Shown here: piece by piece, positions 1 through 7,607 of the stretch
Layout: each line of letters begins with the position of its first letter
How positions within the stretch are numbered: position 1 is the stretch's first letter
Source of the DNA: an uncultured Erysipelotrichaceae bacterium
GTDB taxonomy: Bacteria; Bacillota_I; Bacilli_A; Erysipelotrichales; Erysipelotrichaceae
NCBI GenBank assembly: GCA_934699415.1
Contig: CAKUWO010000003.1
Location: 1 to 53,564 of the forward strand
Direction of reading: 5' to 3'
DNA length: 53,564 nucleotides
Made by a program: the position numbers and the translations under genes
The notes under the pieces: generated by a model
Databases searched by the model: none
Told to the model about the DNA's origin: nothing
The model's input: only the letters and a program-made list of their open reading frames with translations

Positions 1-10
1 ATTACCTCCT
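1..10 (-). promoter_or_regulatory. Shine-Dalgarno of a minus-strand gene lying left of the window
   Basis: Read on the minus strand, bases 10 to 1 are AGGAGGTAAT, a near-perfect ribosome-binding site. The start codon it serves must lie just outside the left edge, so a further leftward gene follows the aminopeptidase. Nothing can be said about its product. Confidence 0.6.
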
Positions 11-34
11 GTAAATTAATTATGACAAATAAAA

Positions 35-60
35 AAGTAGACTTTTTTATTTGTCTACTT
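35..60 (-). terminator. Hairpin with T-run in the leader of the off-window gene
   Basis: An 8-bp perfect stem AAGTAGAC/GTCTACTT (35-42 with 53-60) has a 10-nt loop. On the minus strand it is followed by TTTTTTATTT, the form of an intrinsic terminator. It lies only about 25 nt before the ribosome-binding site at 1-10. It could therefore be a second terminator for the aminopeptidase operon or an attenuator for the gene beyond the edge. Confidence 0.5.
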
Positions 61-108
61 TCAGTTTACAAGTCCAACAATCGTTCTCCTTTTTATTTAT
101 CTAAAAGT

Positions 109-131
109 AAAACAGGTTTATAACCTGTTTT
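109..131 (-). terminator. Intrinsic terminator of the aminopeptidase gene
   Basis: The stem AACAGGTT/AACCTGTT (111-118 with 122-129, extendable with flanking A/T pairs) has a 3-nt loop and sits directly behind the stop codon at 133. On the minus strand it is followed by TTTTACTTTT. Confidence 0.7.
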
Positions 132-132
132 T

Positions 133-1365
133 TTAAAATATAAAGTTTCCATGGCGGAAAATAGGAATAATCTCGCCGTCTTTTGTAATACCATCAGCAC
201 TTAATTCTCTAGTGCCAAACATAAAGTCTTCATGTATTGCTGAGTCATTGCAATGATGGACTTTAAAGTCATCATCATTCATATCATATCCACCTTCAAT
301 ATTTTCAGGATAGCAAGCACCAAGTGCTAAATGGCAAGCTGCATTCTCATCATATAAAGTATCTGAGAATAAGATGCCAGTATCACTAACTGGCGAATCA
401 TAAGGTACAAGAGCTACTTCACCTAAAGATGAAGAGCCTTCATCGGTTTCGATTAAAGCTTTTAAACTTTCTTTACCTTTCTTTGCATCATAATCAACTA
501 CTTTGCCATCTTTAAATACTAAATAAAAGTCTTCAATACGATCCCCACTAAATAATAAAGGTTTTGAAGCATAGACAATACCGTTGATATCAGTGTTATC
601 AGGCATGCAGAAGATTTCTTCTGTTGGAATATTAGGATCAAATAAAATGCCGCCATTTGTGATGCCATTGCCGCCAACCCATTTGTGATTTTTAACTAAA
701 CCAACATATAAGTCAGTACCAAGCTCACTTACAAAGTGCATCTTATCAAATTGATATTCATTCATCTTTTTAGCGTTATTGGCTAATGTTTCATCATGTT
801 TAACCCAATTGTCGATTGGATCTGAATCATCAATTCTTGATACTTTAAAGATTGCTTCTTCTAATTTATCAAATGCTTCCTGATCGTTTAATTCAGGGAA
901 AACAACTTTAGCCCATTCAACAGAAGGAATACCAGCAACGCACCATTGACCAATATTATTCATGAAATAAGGCTGTAAATCTTTAGTTTTCTTAGAATAA
1001 GCGATATTCATTTTGGCCATCTTAGTATTATCAGCATCCTTATAAGCATCAGGAGAAGAAGACACAATGCCTATGGAACAAATTCCTTTTGATTGACGAT
1101 ATTTCTCACGGTCATATTGCCAATCAGGGATATTACATAAAGTTTCTTCATCTTCATAAAGTGAGCGACATACAGCTAAATTGGTATCACGATAATCGAT
1201 TTCAACAGTTGATGCCCCAGCTTTATAAGCTTCTTTAGTTAACATTCTAGCGAATTCATATTGGTCAACAGCAATTCTAATTAATACTGGCTGTCCTTTT
1301 TGAACATTAACACCTCTTTTAACAATTAATTGTGCTAACTTTTGATACTTTTCGATATTTTTCAT
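133..1365 (-). CDS. M29 family aminopeptidase (AmpS/PepS type)
   Basis: This is a predicted cytoplasmic metallo-aminopeptidase that releases N-terminal amino acids from peptides. The 410-residue length is typical of peptidase family M29. The metal ligands known from AmpS are found at the expected positions: E250, E316, H345, H378 and D380, the last two within IHEDF. The conserved regions ending in an FRHGNFIF tail are intact. The start ATG is preceded by AAGAGGTGAATA. The gene lies 32 bases downstream of a lipoprotein gene on the same strand, so the two probably form one transcript ending at the hairpin 109-131. Family assignment is firm. Substrate preference cannot be read from the sequence. 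Confidence 0.93.
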   Translation of the reverse strand: MKNIEKYQKLAQLIVKRGVNVQKGQPVLIRIAVDQYEFARMLTKEAYKAGASTVEIDYRDTNLAVCRSLYEDEETLCNIPDWQYDREKYRQSKGICSIGIVSSSPDAYKDADNTKMAKMNIAYSKKTKDLQPYFMNNIGQWCVAGIPSVEWAKVVFPELNDQEAFDKLEEAIFKVSRIDDSDPIDNWVKHDETLANNAKKMNEYQFDKMHFVSELGTDLYVGLVKNHKWVGGNGITNGGILFDPNIPTEEIFCMPDNTDINGIVYASKPLLFSGDRIEDFYLVFKDGKVVDYDAKKGKESLKALIETDEGSSSLGEVALVPYDSPVSDTGILFSDTLYDENAACHLALGACYPENIEGGYDMNDDDFKVHHCNDSAIHEDFMFGTRELSADGITKDGEIIPIFRHGNFIF

Positions 1366-1397
1366 TATTCACCTCTTAATATTGATAATTGTAGTCT

Positions 1398-2030
1398 CTA
1401 TTGATTGATAAAGCTATCAATATCATTTTCTCTTATTTCAATTGATTCACCTTTATCATTAATTAACATTATCTTTTCTGATGAATTAGCATCATTTAAA
1501 CAACTCACAAATAAGCTATATTGATTATCTATTGGAAAATGGTAAACCACTTCATAATCTCCGGCATTATAATGAAGATATTCTTCTAAATCCTGATATC
1601 TTAGGCTTTTACCTTTTTCTTTTACAAGCTTTTTTAATTCATCTAAAGTGATGGTCTTTTTATCACCTAAGTCATAATATAAACGCAATGCTTCAACAAA
1701 TAGGTCAATGTCTTTAGTTTTGTATGTTTGACCTTCATAACTAATAAGGTTTTTATTAATAATGACAATGTCGATATCTTTGCCACTACTTAATGTGAAT
1801 TCAAAATCACCTAAACACCCTTCGTAAGTATCTTTTGTTTTATCAAGTTTGTACTCTTTTAAAGTGTTATAGATTCTAGTTGCTTGTTGGCTAGATAAAA
1901 TGATTTCTTCCTGATATTTACCGCAACCTTTATAAAAGCTTGCTTCGCTAACTTTTGGAATTGCTGAATTGCTTACACATCCTGACAATAGAAATAATGT
2001 AATAAAACCAATTGATATGCCTTTTTTCAT
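1398..2030 (-). CDS. Predicted lipoprotein of unknown function
   Basis: This 210-residue protein has a classical lipoprotein signal: Lys-Lys at the N-terminus, a hydrophobic stretch and a lipobox LSGC with the lipidated Cys at residue 18. It should be anchored on the outer face of the membrane. The rest is soluble with no transmembrane segment and no domain that I recognise. The ATG has a GAGAGGTAATTAC ribosome-binding region. It precedes the M29 aminopeptidase on the same strand and is probably co-transcribed, but the sequence gives no evidence that they act together. Confidence 0.8.
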   Translation of the reverse strand: MKKGISIGFITLFLLSGCVSNSAIPKVSEASFYKGCGKYQEEIILSSQQATRIYNTLKEYKLDKTKDTYEGCLGDFEFTLSSGKDIDIVIINKNLISYEGQTYKTKDIDLFVEALRLYYDLGDKKTITLDELKKLVKEKGKSLRYQDLEEYLHYNAGDYEVVYHFPIDNQYSLFVSCLNDANSSEKIMLINDKGESIEIRENDIDSFINQ

Positions 2031-2094
2031 GTAATTACCTCTCTACACTTAATTCTATAATATGTAAGATACTAAGAATAGCGCTATCATTTTC

Positions 2095-2109
2095 TTTAAC
2101 TTAGTTAAA
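2095..2109. promoter_or_regulatory. Inverted repeat in the murD promoter
   Basis: TTTAAC TTA GTTAAA is a perfect 6-bp inverted repeat that ends six bases before the murD -10 hexamer at 2115, between the -35 and -10 positions. It could be an operator. No regulator is identified. Confidence 0.3.
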
Positions 2110-2114
2110 AGGTA

Positions 2115-2127
2115 TATAATTATAAAT
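2115..2127 (+). promoter_or_regulatory. murD -10 element with predicted leaderless start
   Basis: A consensus TATAAT at 2115-2120 ends 7 nt before the murD ATG at 2128, so transcription should begin at about 2127. There is no Shine-Dalgarno in position: the only AAGG lies 16 nt from the ATG, inside the promoter. No good -35 is visible. Confidence 0.5.
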
Positions 2128-3471
2128 ATGAAATTATCTTTAGAAAATAAGAAAATCCTTGTGATAGGTTTAGCTTCTAGTGGTTTAGCAGCTATTAAAT
2201 TAATGCATCATTTTGGTGCTAATGACATTACTTTAACTGAGCGTAAAGAAATAAAAGATTTTGAAGGGCTTGAAAAGTTAGGAGTTAAGTTTGTTAAACA
2301 AAGTGATGAAGTATTTAATGAGCACTATGATTTAGTTATTAAAAATCCAGGCGTACCACCAGTGTCACCATTTTTAAAAACATTAAAAGATAATGGAGCG
2401 CTTATTATTACCGAAATGGAATTAGCTTATCATTTCATCAAACCACAACATCTTTTTGCGATAACTGGTTCCAATGGTAAAACAACAGCTACTACCATCT
2501 TATATAAATTATTAAAAGGTCAATATGGTGATAAAGCTTTAGTTGGTGGTAATATTGGCACACCATTTTGTGATTTAGTAATGCAACATCATTTATATGA
2601 AGAATGTGGTTATTATATTGCTCTTGAAATATCTAATGCTCAATTAGTAGATATTGTTGATTTTAAAGCTAATTATGCAACAATTACTAACCTTTCACCT
2701 GATCATATTGATTTTATGGGTGGCTTAGATAATTACTACCTTTCAAAAACAAGGATTTATGAAAATATGAGAAAAGGAGATCTTTTCTTAATTAATAAAG
2801 ATGATGAACTTTTGGCTAAATATCTAAAAAGAGTACCACTACATTCTGATTATTTAACTTTTTCTACCTTAAATGATGATGCCGATATTTATTGGAAAGA
2901 TGAATATCTATATCTAAATGATGAAGTAATCTTAGCTAAAAATGATGTTAAAGTACCAGGAAGACATAATTTAGAAAATATTATGATTGCCTGTACGATG
3001 GCTTATAAAGCAAAAGTAGATAAAGATGTAATCGAAGAAGTTATTTCATCATTTAAAGGTGTTGAGCATCGTATTGAATTTGTAAGAGAACTCGATGGTG
3101 TACGTTATTATAATGACTCCAAAGGTACAAATACTGATGCAACCATCACGGCATTAAAGGCTTTTGATAAGAATGTCATTCTTTTAGTTGGCGGGTATGA
3201 AAAAGGTTTATCAATGGATGAACTTAAAAAATATCTTAAACCAGTTAAAGCTGTTATTGGCTTTGGCGATAGTGGGGATCGTATTGCTCATGAATTATTT
3301 AATGAGCAAGCGATTGTTTGCCACGATTTAGAAGAAGCGATGAAAGAAGTTAATAAGATTAAAAAAAATGGTGATATTGTCTTACTTTCACCGACAACTT
3401 CTTCATTTGACCAATATAGTTGTTTTGAAGAAAGAGGCGATCACTTCAAGAAGATCGTTAATAATCTATGA
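2128..3471 (+). CDS. murD: UDP-N-acetylmuramoylalanine--D-glutamate ligase MurD
   Basis: MurD adds D-glutamate to UDP-MurNAc-L-Ala in the cytoplasmic stage of peptidoglycan synthesis. The 447-residue protein has the N-terminal Rossmann-like domain (VIGLASSGLAA, about residues 12-23) and the Mur ligase ATP loop GSNGKTT at about 114-120. Further on are the TNLSPDHIDF segment and the C-terminal ligase domain with YNDSKGTNTDAT and LSPTTSSFDQY. Length is normal. The ATG of murI overlaps the murD stop (ATGA), so the two are translationally coupled. This makes sense because murI supplies the D-glutamate that MurD uses. The start lacks a ribosome-binding site and appears leaderless. Confidence 0.97.
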   Translation: MKLSLENKKILVIGLASSGLAAIKLMHHFGANDITLTERKEIKDFEGLEKLGVKFVKQSDEVFNEHYDLVIKNPGVPPVSPFLKTLKDNGALIITEMELAYHFIKPQHLFAITGSNGKTTATTILYKLLKGQYGDKALVGGNIGTPFCDLVMQHHLYEECGYYIALEISNAQLVDIVDFKANYATITNLSPDHIDFMGGLDNYYLSKTRIYENMRKGDLFLINKDDELLAKYLKRVPLHSDYLTFSTLNDDADIYWKDEYLYLNDEVILAKNDVKVPGRHNLENIMIACTMAYKAKVDKDVIEEVISSFKGVEHRIEFVRELDGVRYYNDSKGTNTDATITALKAFDKNVILLVGGYEKGLSMDELKKYLKPVKAVIGFGDSGDRIAHELFNEQAIVCHDLEEAMKEVNKIKKNGDIVLLSPTTSSFDQYSCFEERGDHFKKIVNNL

Positions 3472-4268
3472 GAGAATATATTGCTGTCTTTGACTCAGGG
3501 GTAGGCGGTTTAACAGTCTTAAAACATCTTAAAGAAATGATGCCTAAAGAGAACTATATCTTTTTAGCTGATACTTTAAATATGCCTTATGGTGATAAGA
3601 ATAAAGAAGAGATACAGGAATTATGCTTACACAATTATGAATTCTTGAAAGAATTTAATATTAAAGCTGTCGTAATTGCTTGTAATACAGCTGATTCTTT
3701 AGCTGGCGATTATTTAAAAACAATAAGTGATAAAAAAGTATTTGGAGTTATTAAACCAGCTGCTTTAGAAGCTTTTAAAAAGACCAAAAATAAAAGAATC
3801 GGTATTTTAGCAACTCCAGCAACAATTAACTCTTTAGCTTATCAAAAGGAATTATTAGAATTAGATGCCGGTCTTAAAGTCTTTAATATGCCATGTTTTG
3901 GCTTAGCTTCTTTAATTGAAAATCATCATTATCAAGAAAAAGATCCTGAAGTAGAAAAAGCTCTTGATAAATATTTAGAGCCTCTTATTAAAGAAGATAT
4001 CGATACATTGATATTAGGTTGTACTCATTATCCTTTATTAATAGATGCAATTAAAAAGCGTCATGATATTACTATCATCAATTCTTCAATGATTGAAGCA
4101 GAAAATGTTTATGAGACTTTAAAAGAAGAAAACTTATTAAAGGATGATGAAGGCAAAATCTTATGTTATGTCTCCGGTGATGTCTTAAAATTTAAACAAA
4201 GTATTGATTTATTCATGAATAATCAAGAGATAGAAGTATATAAAAAGCTTTCAGGATTTTATTTCTGA
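3468..4268 (+). CDS. murI: Glutamate racemase MurI
   Basis: This enzyme interconverts L- and D-glutamate to supply D-glutamate for peptidoglycan. The 266-residue protein starts with the hallmark DSGVGGLTVL. It has both catalytic cysteines: C72 in ACNTAD and C185 in GCTHYP. The PYGDK motif is near residue 40. It overlaps the end of murD by four bases (ATGA). Its stop codon TGA at 4266-4268 lies inside the descending arm of the terminator hairpin, so the last codons double as the terminator stem. Confidence 0.97.
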   Translation: MREYIAVFDSGVGGLTVLKHLKEMMPKENYIFLADTLNMPYGDKNKEEIQELCLHNYEFLKEFNIKAVVIACNTADSLAGDYLKTISDKKVFGVIKPAALEAFKKTKNKRIGILATPATINSLAYQKELLELDAGLKVFNMPCFGLASLIENHHYQEKDPEVEKALDKYLEPLIKEDIDTLILGCTHYPLLIDAIKKRHDITIINSSMIEAENVYETLKEENLLKDDEGKILCYVSGDVLKFKQSIDLFMNNQEIEVYKKLSGFYF

Positions 4269-4277
4269 AAGCTTTTT
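4242..4277. terminator. Bidirectional terminator between murI and glnA
   Basis: A 13-bp perfect stem AAAAAGCTTTCAG/CTGAAAGCTTTTT (4242-4254 with 4265-4277) has a 10-nt loop and T-runs on both strands. It serves the convergent murI (plus) and glnA (minus) transcripts. Confidence 0.9.
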
Positions 4278-4280
4278 TAA

Positions 4281-5612
4281 TTAATAGTTAATTAAATATT
4301 TATCTACTTCCCAAGCGCTAACTTGTGTAGTATATTCTTCCCACTCGGCCTTTTTACCTTTACGGTATTGAGTATAGATGTGTTCGCCTAATGTTTCTTT
4401 TAACATTTCATCTTTAGCAAGTTCAGCTAAAGCATCATCTAAGTTAGCTGGAAGAGATTCAATGCCATTTTCTTCTCTTTCATGTTTAGACATAAGATAG
4501 AGGTTTTCAGTATTTTCTTTCATTGGTGCTTCTTTTTTCTCTAAGCCATCAAGACCAGCAGCTAAACAACAAGCAAGTGCCAGATATGGGTTACATGATG
4601 GATCTGGGGATCTAAGTTCAACACGTGATGATTGGCCACGAGATGATGGGATACGAATTAAAGTAGAGCGATTAGAAGTTGACCATGATACATAACATGG
4701 TGCTTCATATCCTGGAACTAAACGCTTGTAGGAGTTAACCAAAGGGTTAGTAATAGCGGTCATATTCTTAACATGATTTAAAATACCAGCAATAAAATAA
4801 TATGTTTCATCTGATAAACCATGTAAACCATTTGGATCATTGAAGATATTCTTGCCATCTTTAAATAAGCTCATATTGACATGCATTCCACTGCCATTAA
4901 CACCATATACTGGTTTTGGCATAAAGGTTGCATGTAAACCATGTTTTTGAGCCAATGATTTAACAACCATCTTAAAAGTCATAATATTATCGGCAGCTTT
5001 TAAAGCATCGGCATATTTAAAATCAATTTCTTGTTGACCAGCAGCTGATTCATGGTGGCTTGCTTCAATTTCAAAACCCATATCTTCAAGTGCTAAACAA
5101 ATATCTTCACGTGTACTATTACCATGGTCTAATGGTGCTAAATCAAAATAATAAGCATCATCATCAGTAGTGGTTGTTGGTTTACCTTTTTCATCTAATG
5201 CGAATAAGAAGAATTCACATTCTGGACCAACATTAAAGCTATAACCCATATCAGTAGCTTTTTTTAATACTTTCTTTAAAAGAGAGCGCGGATCTCCTGA
5301 AAATGGAGTGCCATCAGGATTATAAACATCACAAATCAAACGTGCTGTTACGTGACGTGTTTCTTTTTGCCAAGGGATAATAACCCAAGTATCAAGGTCA
5401 GGATAGAGGTATTGATCAGATTCATTAATTCTTGAGAATCCTTCGATTGATGATCCATCAAACATGCATAAGTTGTTTAAAGCTTTTGGTAATTGTGAAA
5501 CAGGAATAGTTACATTTTTTAAAGTGCCAAAAATATCAGTAAATTGAAGCGAAATAAACTCGACGTTGTTTTCTTCGGCTAAACGAAGAATTTCTTCTTT
5601 TGAATAACTCAC
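4281..5612 (-). CDS. glnA: Glutamine synthetase, type I-alpha
   Basis: This enzyme condenses glutamate and ammonia to glutamine using ATP. The 443-residue length and sequence match the short type I-alpha enzymes of Bacillota. The N-terminal strand region includes FTDIFG and MFDGSSIEGF. The active-site segments GPECEFFLF, ESAAGQQEIDF, NGSGMHVN and RSTLIRIPSSRG are present. The adenylylation segment of type I-beta enzymes is not seen. The start is GTG at 5612-5610, preceded by AAGGAAGGAAGATATT. No GlnR/TnrA box was found upstream, but ATAGTT-type repeats lie at 5649-5688. Confidence 0.96.
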   Translation of the reverse strand: MSYSKEEILRLAEENNVEFISLQFTDIFGTLKNVTIPVSQLPKALNNLCMFDGSSIEGFSRINESDQYLYPDLDTWVIIPWQKETRHVTARLICDVYNPDGTPFSGDPRSLLKKVLKKATDMGYSFNVGPECEFFLFALDEKGKPTTTTDDDAYYFDLAPLDHGNSTREDICLALEDMGFEIEASHHESAAGQQEIDFKYADALKAADNIMTFKMVVKSLAQKHGLHATFMPKPVYGVNGSGMHVNMSLFKDGKNIFNDPNGLHGLSDETYYFIAGILNHVKNMTAITNPLVNSYKRLVPGYEAPCYVSWSTSNRSTLIRIPSSRGQSSRVELRSPDPSCNPYLALACCLAAGLDGLEKKEAPMKENTENLYLMSKHEREENGIESLPANLDDALAELAKDEMLKETLGEHIYTQYRKGKKAEWEEYTTQVSAWEVDKYLINY

Positions 5613-5648
5613 AATATCTTCCTTCCTTGTTGATTTATGTTACAAATT

Positions 5649-5688
5649 ATAGTTATCTGATAGTTTTAAATCAACTATAAAAGATAGT
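5649..5688. promoter_or_regulatory. Cluster of ATAGTT repeats upstream of glnA
   Basis: ATAGTT occurs at 5649-5654 and at 5660-5665. The second copy faces an inverted AACTAT at 5673-5678 across 7 nt, and another ATAGT starts near 5684. The arrangement suggests an operator between glnA and the rplJ promoter. It does not match the TGTTA-N7-TAACA GlnR/TnrA box. Confidence 0.3.
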
Positions 5689-5743
5689 GTTTAATTTAAT
5701 GTCTTAAAAGAGTTTAAAAATCGCTATTTTATGCATTTTTAGC

Positions 5744-5772
5744 TTGCTTAATACTATCTTTTCATATATAAT
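5744..5772 (+). promoter_or_regulatory. Promoter of the rplJL-rpoBC operon
   Basis: TTGCTT (5744-5749) is followed by 17 nt and a consensus TATAAT (5767-5772). Transcription should begin near 5779, just ahead of the L10 leader. Confidence 0.75.
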
Positions 5773-5778
5773 ATGTGA

Positions 5779-5884
5779 GCATCAATATACCAAAGACAGC
5801 AACGGCCAAGAGGCTTAATAAAGTTGCCGAGGGAAAAGATCACATTGATTTTCTAACCCGTGCTGTCTTAGTACGGGTTTTTAT
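5779..5884 (+). ncRNA. Ribosomal protein L10 leader with intrinsic terminator
   Basis: This is an autoregulatory 5' leader that L10, or its complex with L7/L12, binds to lower expression of its own operon. Conserved sequence elements of the Bacillota L10 leader are visible: AAGACAGC at 5793-5800, GCTTAATA, and GTTGCCGAGG at 5823-5832. GCAAC (5799-5803) pairs with GTTGC (5823-5827). The 3' end is a terminator, AACCCGTGC/GTACGGGTT (5855-5863 with 5871-5879), followed by a T-run. AAGACAGC is perfectly complementary to GCTGTCTT (5862-5869), which lies in the 5' arm and loop of the terminator, so the two folds exclude each other. Confidence 0.88.
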
Positions 5885-5919
5885 TCCTTTTTGTATAGAG
5901 GTGCTAGAAAGAGGAAAAT

Positions 5920-6540
5920 ATGAATCAAGCTGTATTAAATGCAAAGCAGGAAATGGTTTCTGAAATCGCTGGTAAAGTTAGAGAATCCGCTTCAACTGTT
6001 GTTGTAGAATACCGTGGACTTACAGTTGCTGAAGTTACTGAACTTCGTCGTAACTTAAGAGCAGAAAACGTTGAATTCAAAGTATATAAAAATACTATGG
6101 TTGAGCGTGCTATGGAAGAATGTGGTTATTCTGAATTAAAAGAAACTCTTAAAGGTCCAAACGCTATTGCTTTCTCAAGCGATGCTACAGCACCAGCAAG
6201 AGTTCTTGCAAAGTTTGCTAAGAAGCACAAGATGCTCGTTTTAAAGAACGGTATCGTAGAAGGCAAGGTAGTAGATACAAATACTATTAATGAATTAGCA
6301 TCTTTACCAAACAGAGACGGTATGCTCTCAATGTTACTCAGCTGCTTACAGGCTCCAGTTGCATCATTCGCTCGCGTCGTTAAAGCTGTTGCTGATGCTA
6401 AAGAAGATGGAACTCTTGTAGTTAACGAAACTACTAAGGAGGAAGTTGTAGCAGAAGAGGCACCAGTTGCTGAAGAAACTGTTACTGAAGCACCTGCAGA
6501 AGAAGTAGCACCTGCTACTGAAGAAACACCTGCTGAATAA
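5920..6540 (+). CDS. rplJ: 50S ribosomal protein L10
   Basis: L10 forms the base of the ribosomal stalk and carries the L7/L12 dimers on its C-terminal helix. The first 165 residues or so are a normal L10 (VVEYRGLTVAEVTELR, FKVYKNTMVERA, GPNAIAFS). The protein is 206 residues long because of an extra acidic tail of about 35-40 residues made almost only of Glu, Ala, Pro, Thr and Val. The start ATG follows AGAAAGAGGAAAAT. It is the first gene after the L10 leader, and rplL follows 60 bases later. Confidence 0.96.
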   Translation: MNQAVLNAKQEMVSEIAGKVRESASTVVVEYRGLTVAEVTELRRNLRAENVEFKVYKNTMVERAMEECGYSELKETLKGPNAIAFSSDATAPARVLAKFAKKHKMLVLKNGIVEGKVVDTNTINELASLPNRDGMLSMLLSCLQAPVASFARVVKAVADAKEDGTLVVNETTKEEVVAEEAPVAEETVTEAPAEEVAPATEETPAE

Positions 6541-6600
6541 GCAAAAATAATTTAAAAGCACAAAAGTGTAATACTAATTAAGAAAAGGAGAAAATGAACA

Positions 6601-6972
6601 ATGGCTGCATTAAACCAGGAAGATATCCTCAATTATCTCGAGAGCGCTAGCATTCTCGAACTCAACGAACTCATCAAAGCAATCGAAGAAAAATTCGGCG
6701 TAACAGCTGCTGCTCCAGTTGCAGTTGCTGCTGCTCCAGCTGCTGAAGAAGCTGCTGCTCCATCAACAGTAACTATCAGCTTAACAGATTGCGGTGCATC
6801 AAAAGTTGGTGTTATCAAGATCGTACGTGAATTAACAGGCAAGGGACTCTTAGAAGCTAAACAGTTAGTAGACAAGCTCCCTGCAGTTATCAAAGAAAAC
6901 ATCTCAGTTGACGAAGCTAACGAAATCAAAGCTAAGTTTGTTGAAGCTGGCGCATCAGTAGAAGTTAAATAA
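6601..6972 (+). CDS. rplL: 50S ribosomal protein L7/L12
   Basis: This is the stalk protein that recruits translation factors. The 123 residues have the N-terminal dimerisation helix (EDILNYLESASILELNEL), an Ala/Pro-rich hinge at about 37-55, and the conserved globular C-terminal domain (KVGVIKIVRELTGKGLLEAK). The ATG at 6601 is chosen because its frame encodes L7/L12. Another ATG at 6594 is out of frame and only three bases from the AAGGAG. The stop codon is part of the ribosome-binding site of the next gene. Confidence 0.97.
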   Translation: MAALNQEDILNYLESASILELNELIKAIEEKFGVTAAAPVAVAAAPAAEEAAAPSTVTISLTDCGASKVGVIKIVRELTGKGLLEAKQLVDKLPAVIKENISVDEANEIKAKFVEAGASVEVK

Positions 6973-6980
6973 GGAGTTAA

Positions 6981-7580
6981 ATGTCTCATTACTATGTCAA
7001 TGACCCAAATTTAAAAGAAGAAAAGCGGTCGTTCGACTACTGTTTTTGTGGTGAGCATTTTACCTTCACTTCCGATAATGGTGTCTTTTCAAAAGACAAT
7101 ATCGATTATGGAAGTTATCTTTTATTAAAATACACCTATCAGAATGATCCTGGTGAGAGCGTTTTAGATTTAGGTTGTGGCTATGGCCCAATTGGAATCA
7201 TTATGAAACGCTTTCACCCTCATTCGGGGGTTATTGCTGTGGACGTAAACGAAAGGGCAGTTGAGCTCACTAAAATAAATGCCCAACAAAACGCAGCAGA
7301 AATAAGCACCTATATTACTGATGATATCAGTACACTGAATAAAACATATAATACCATCCTGTTAAACCCACCAATTAGAGCTGGGAAAGCAGTTATTTAT
7401 GACCTTTATGATAAGGCCTTTAATGCTCTTTTAGGGGATGGCGTTTTATATGTGGTGATTCGGCGTCAACATGGTGCGGAATCAAGTATTAAAAAACTAA
7501 AAGAATTATTTAACGAAGTAGAAGTTCTTAGAAAAGAAGCAGGATATTGGATTCTGAGGGCTTCAAAGAGTGAATCTTAA
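6981..7580 (+). CDS. Class I SAM-dependent rRNA methyltransferase, RsmC/YbxB type
   Basis: This is a predicted 16S rRNA guanine-N2 methyltransferase. The 199 residues contain the SAM-binding motif LDLGCGYGPIG (62-72), the acidic end of the next strand (VIAVDVN), and the catalytic NPPIRAGK motif (129-136) typical of RsmC-like N2-guanine enzymes. The protein is the short single-domain form found between rplL and rpoB in many Bacillota, called YbxB in B. subtilis. Its ribosome-binding site TAAGGAGTTAA overlaps the rplL stop, indicating coupling. The exact rRNA target is inferred from the family, not shown. Confidence 0.88.
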   Translation: MSHYYVNDPNLKEEKRSFDYCFCGEHFTFTSDNGVFSKDNIDYGSYLLLKYTYQNDPGESVLDLGCGYGPIGIIMKRFHPHSGVIAVDVNERAVELTKINAQQNAAEISTYITDDISTLNKTYNTILLNPPIRAGKAVIYDLYDKAFNALLGDGVLYVVIRRQHGAESSIKKLKELFNEVEVLRKEAGYWILRASKSES

Positions 7581-7607
7581 TTCTCTTGAGGAAAGGACGG
7601 CGCATCT

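Noticed and set aside
5640..5700. GlnR/TnrA box upstream of glnA
   Set aside because: TGTTA is present at about 5638 but the second half does not match TAACA at the required spacing.
5775..5963. 62-codon frame ahead of rplJ
   Set aside because: It lies on the L10 leader RNA and its terminator, has no ribosome-binding site, and its end runs into rplJ in another frame.
6364..6561. Minus-strand Cys/Phe/Ser-rich frame
   Set aside because: It is the complement of the Glu/Ala-rich codons of the L10 tail, with no ribosome-binding site.
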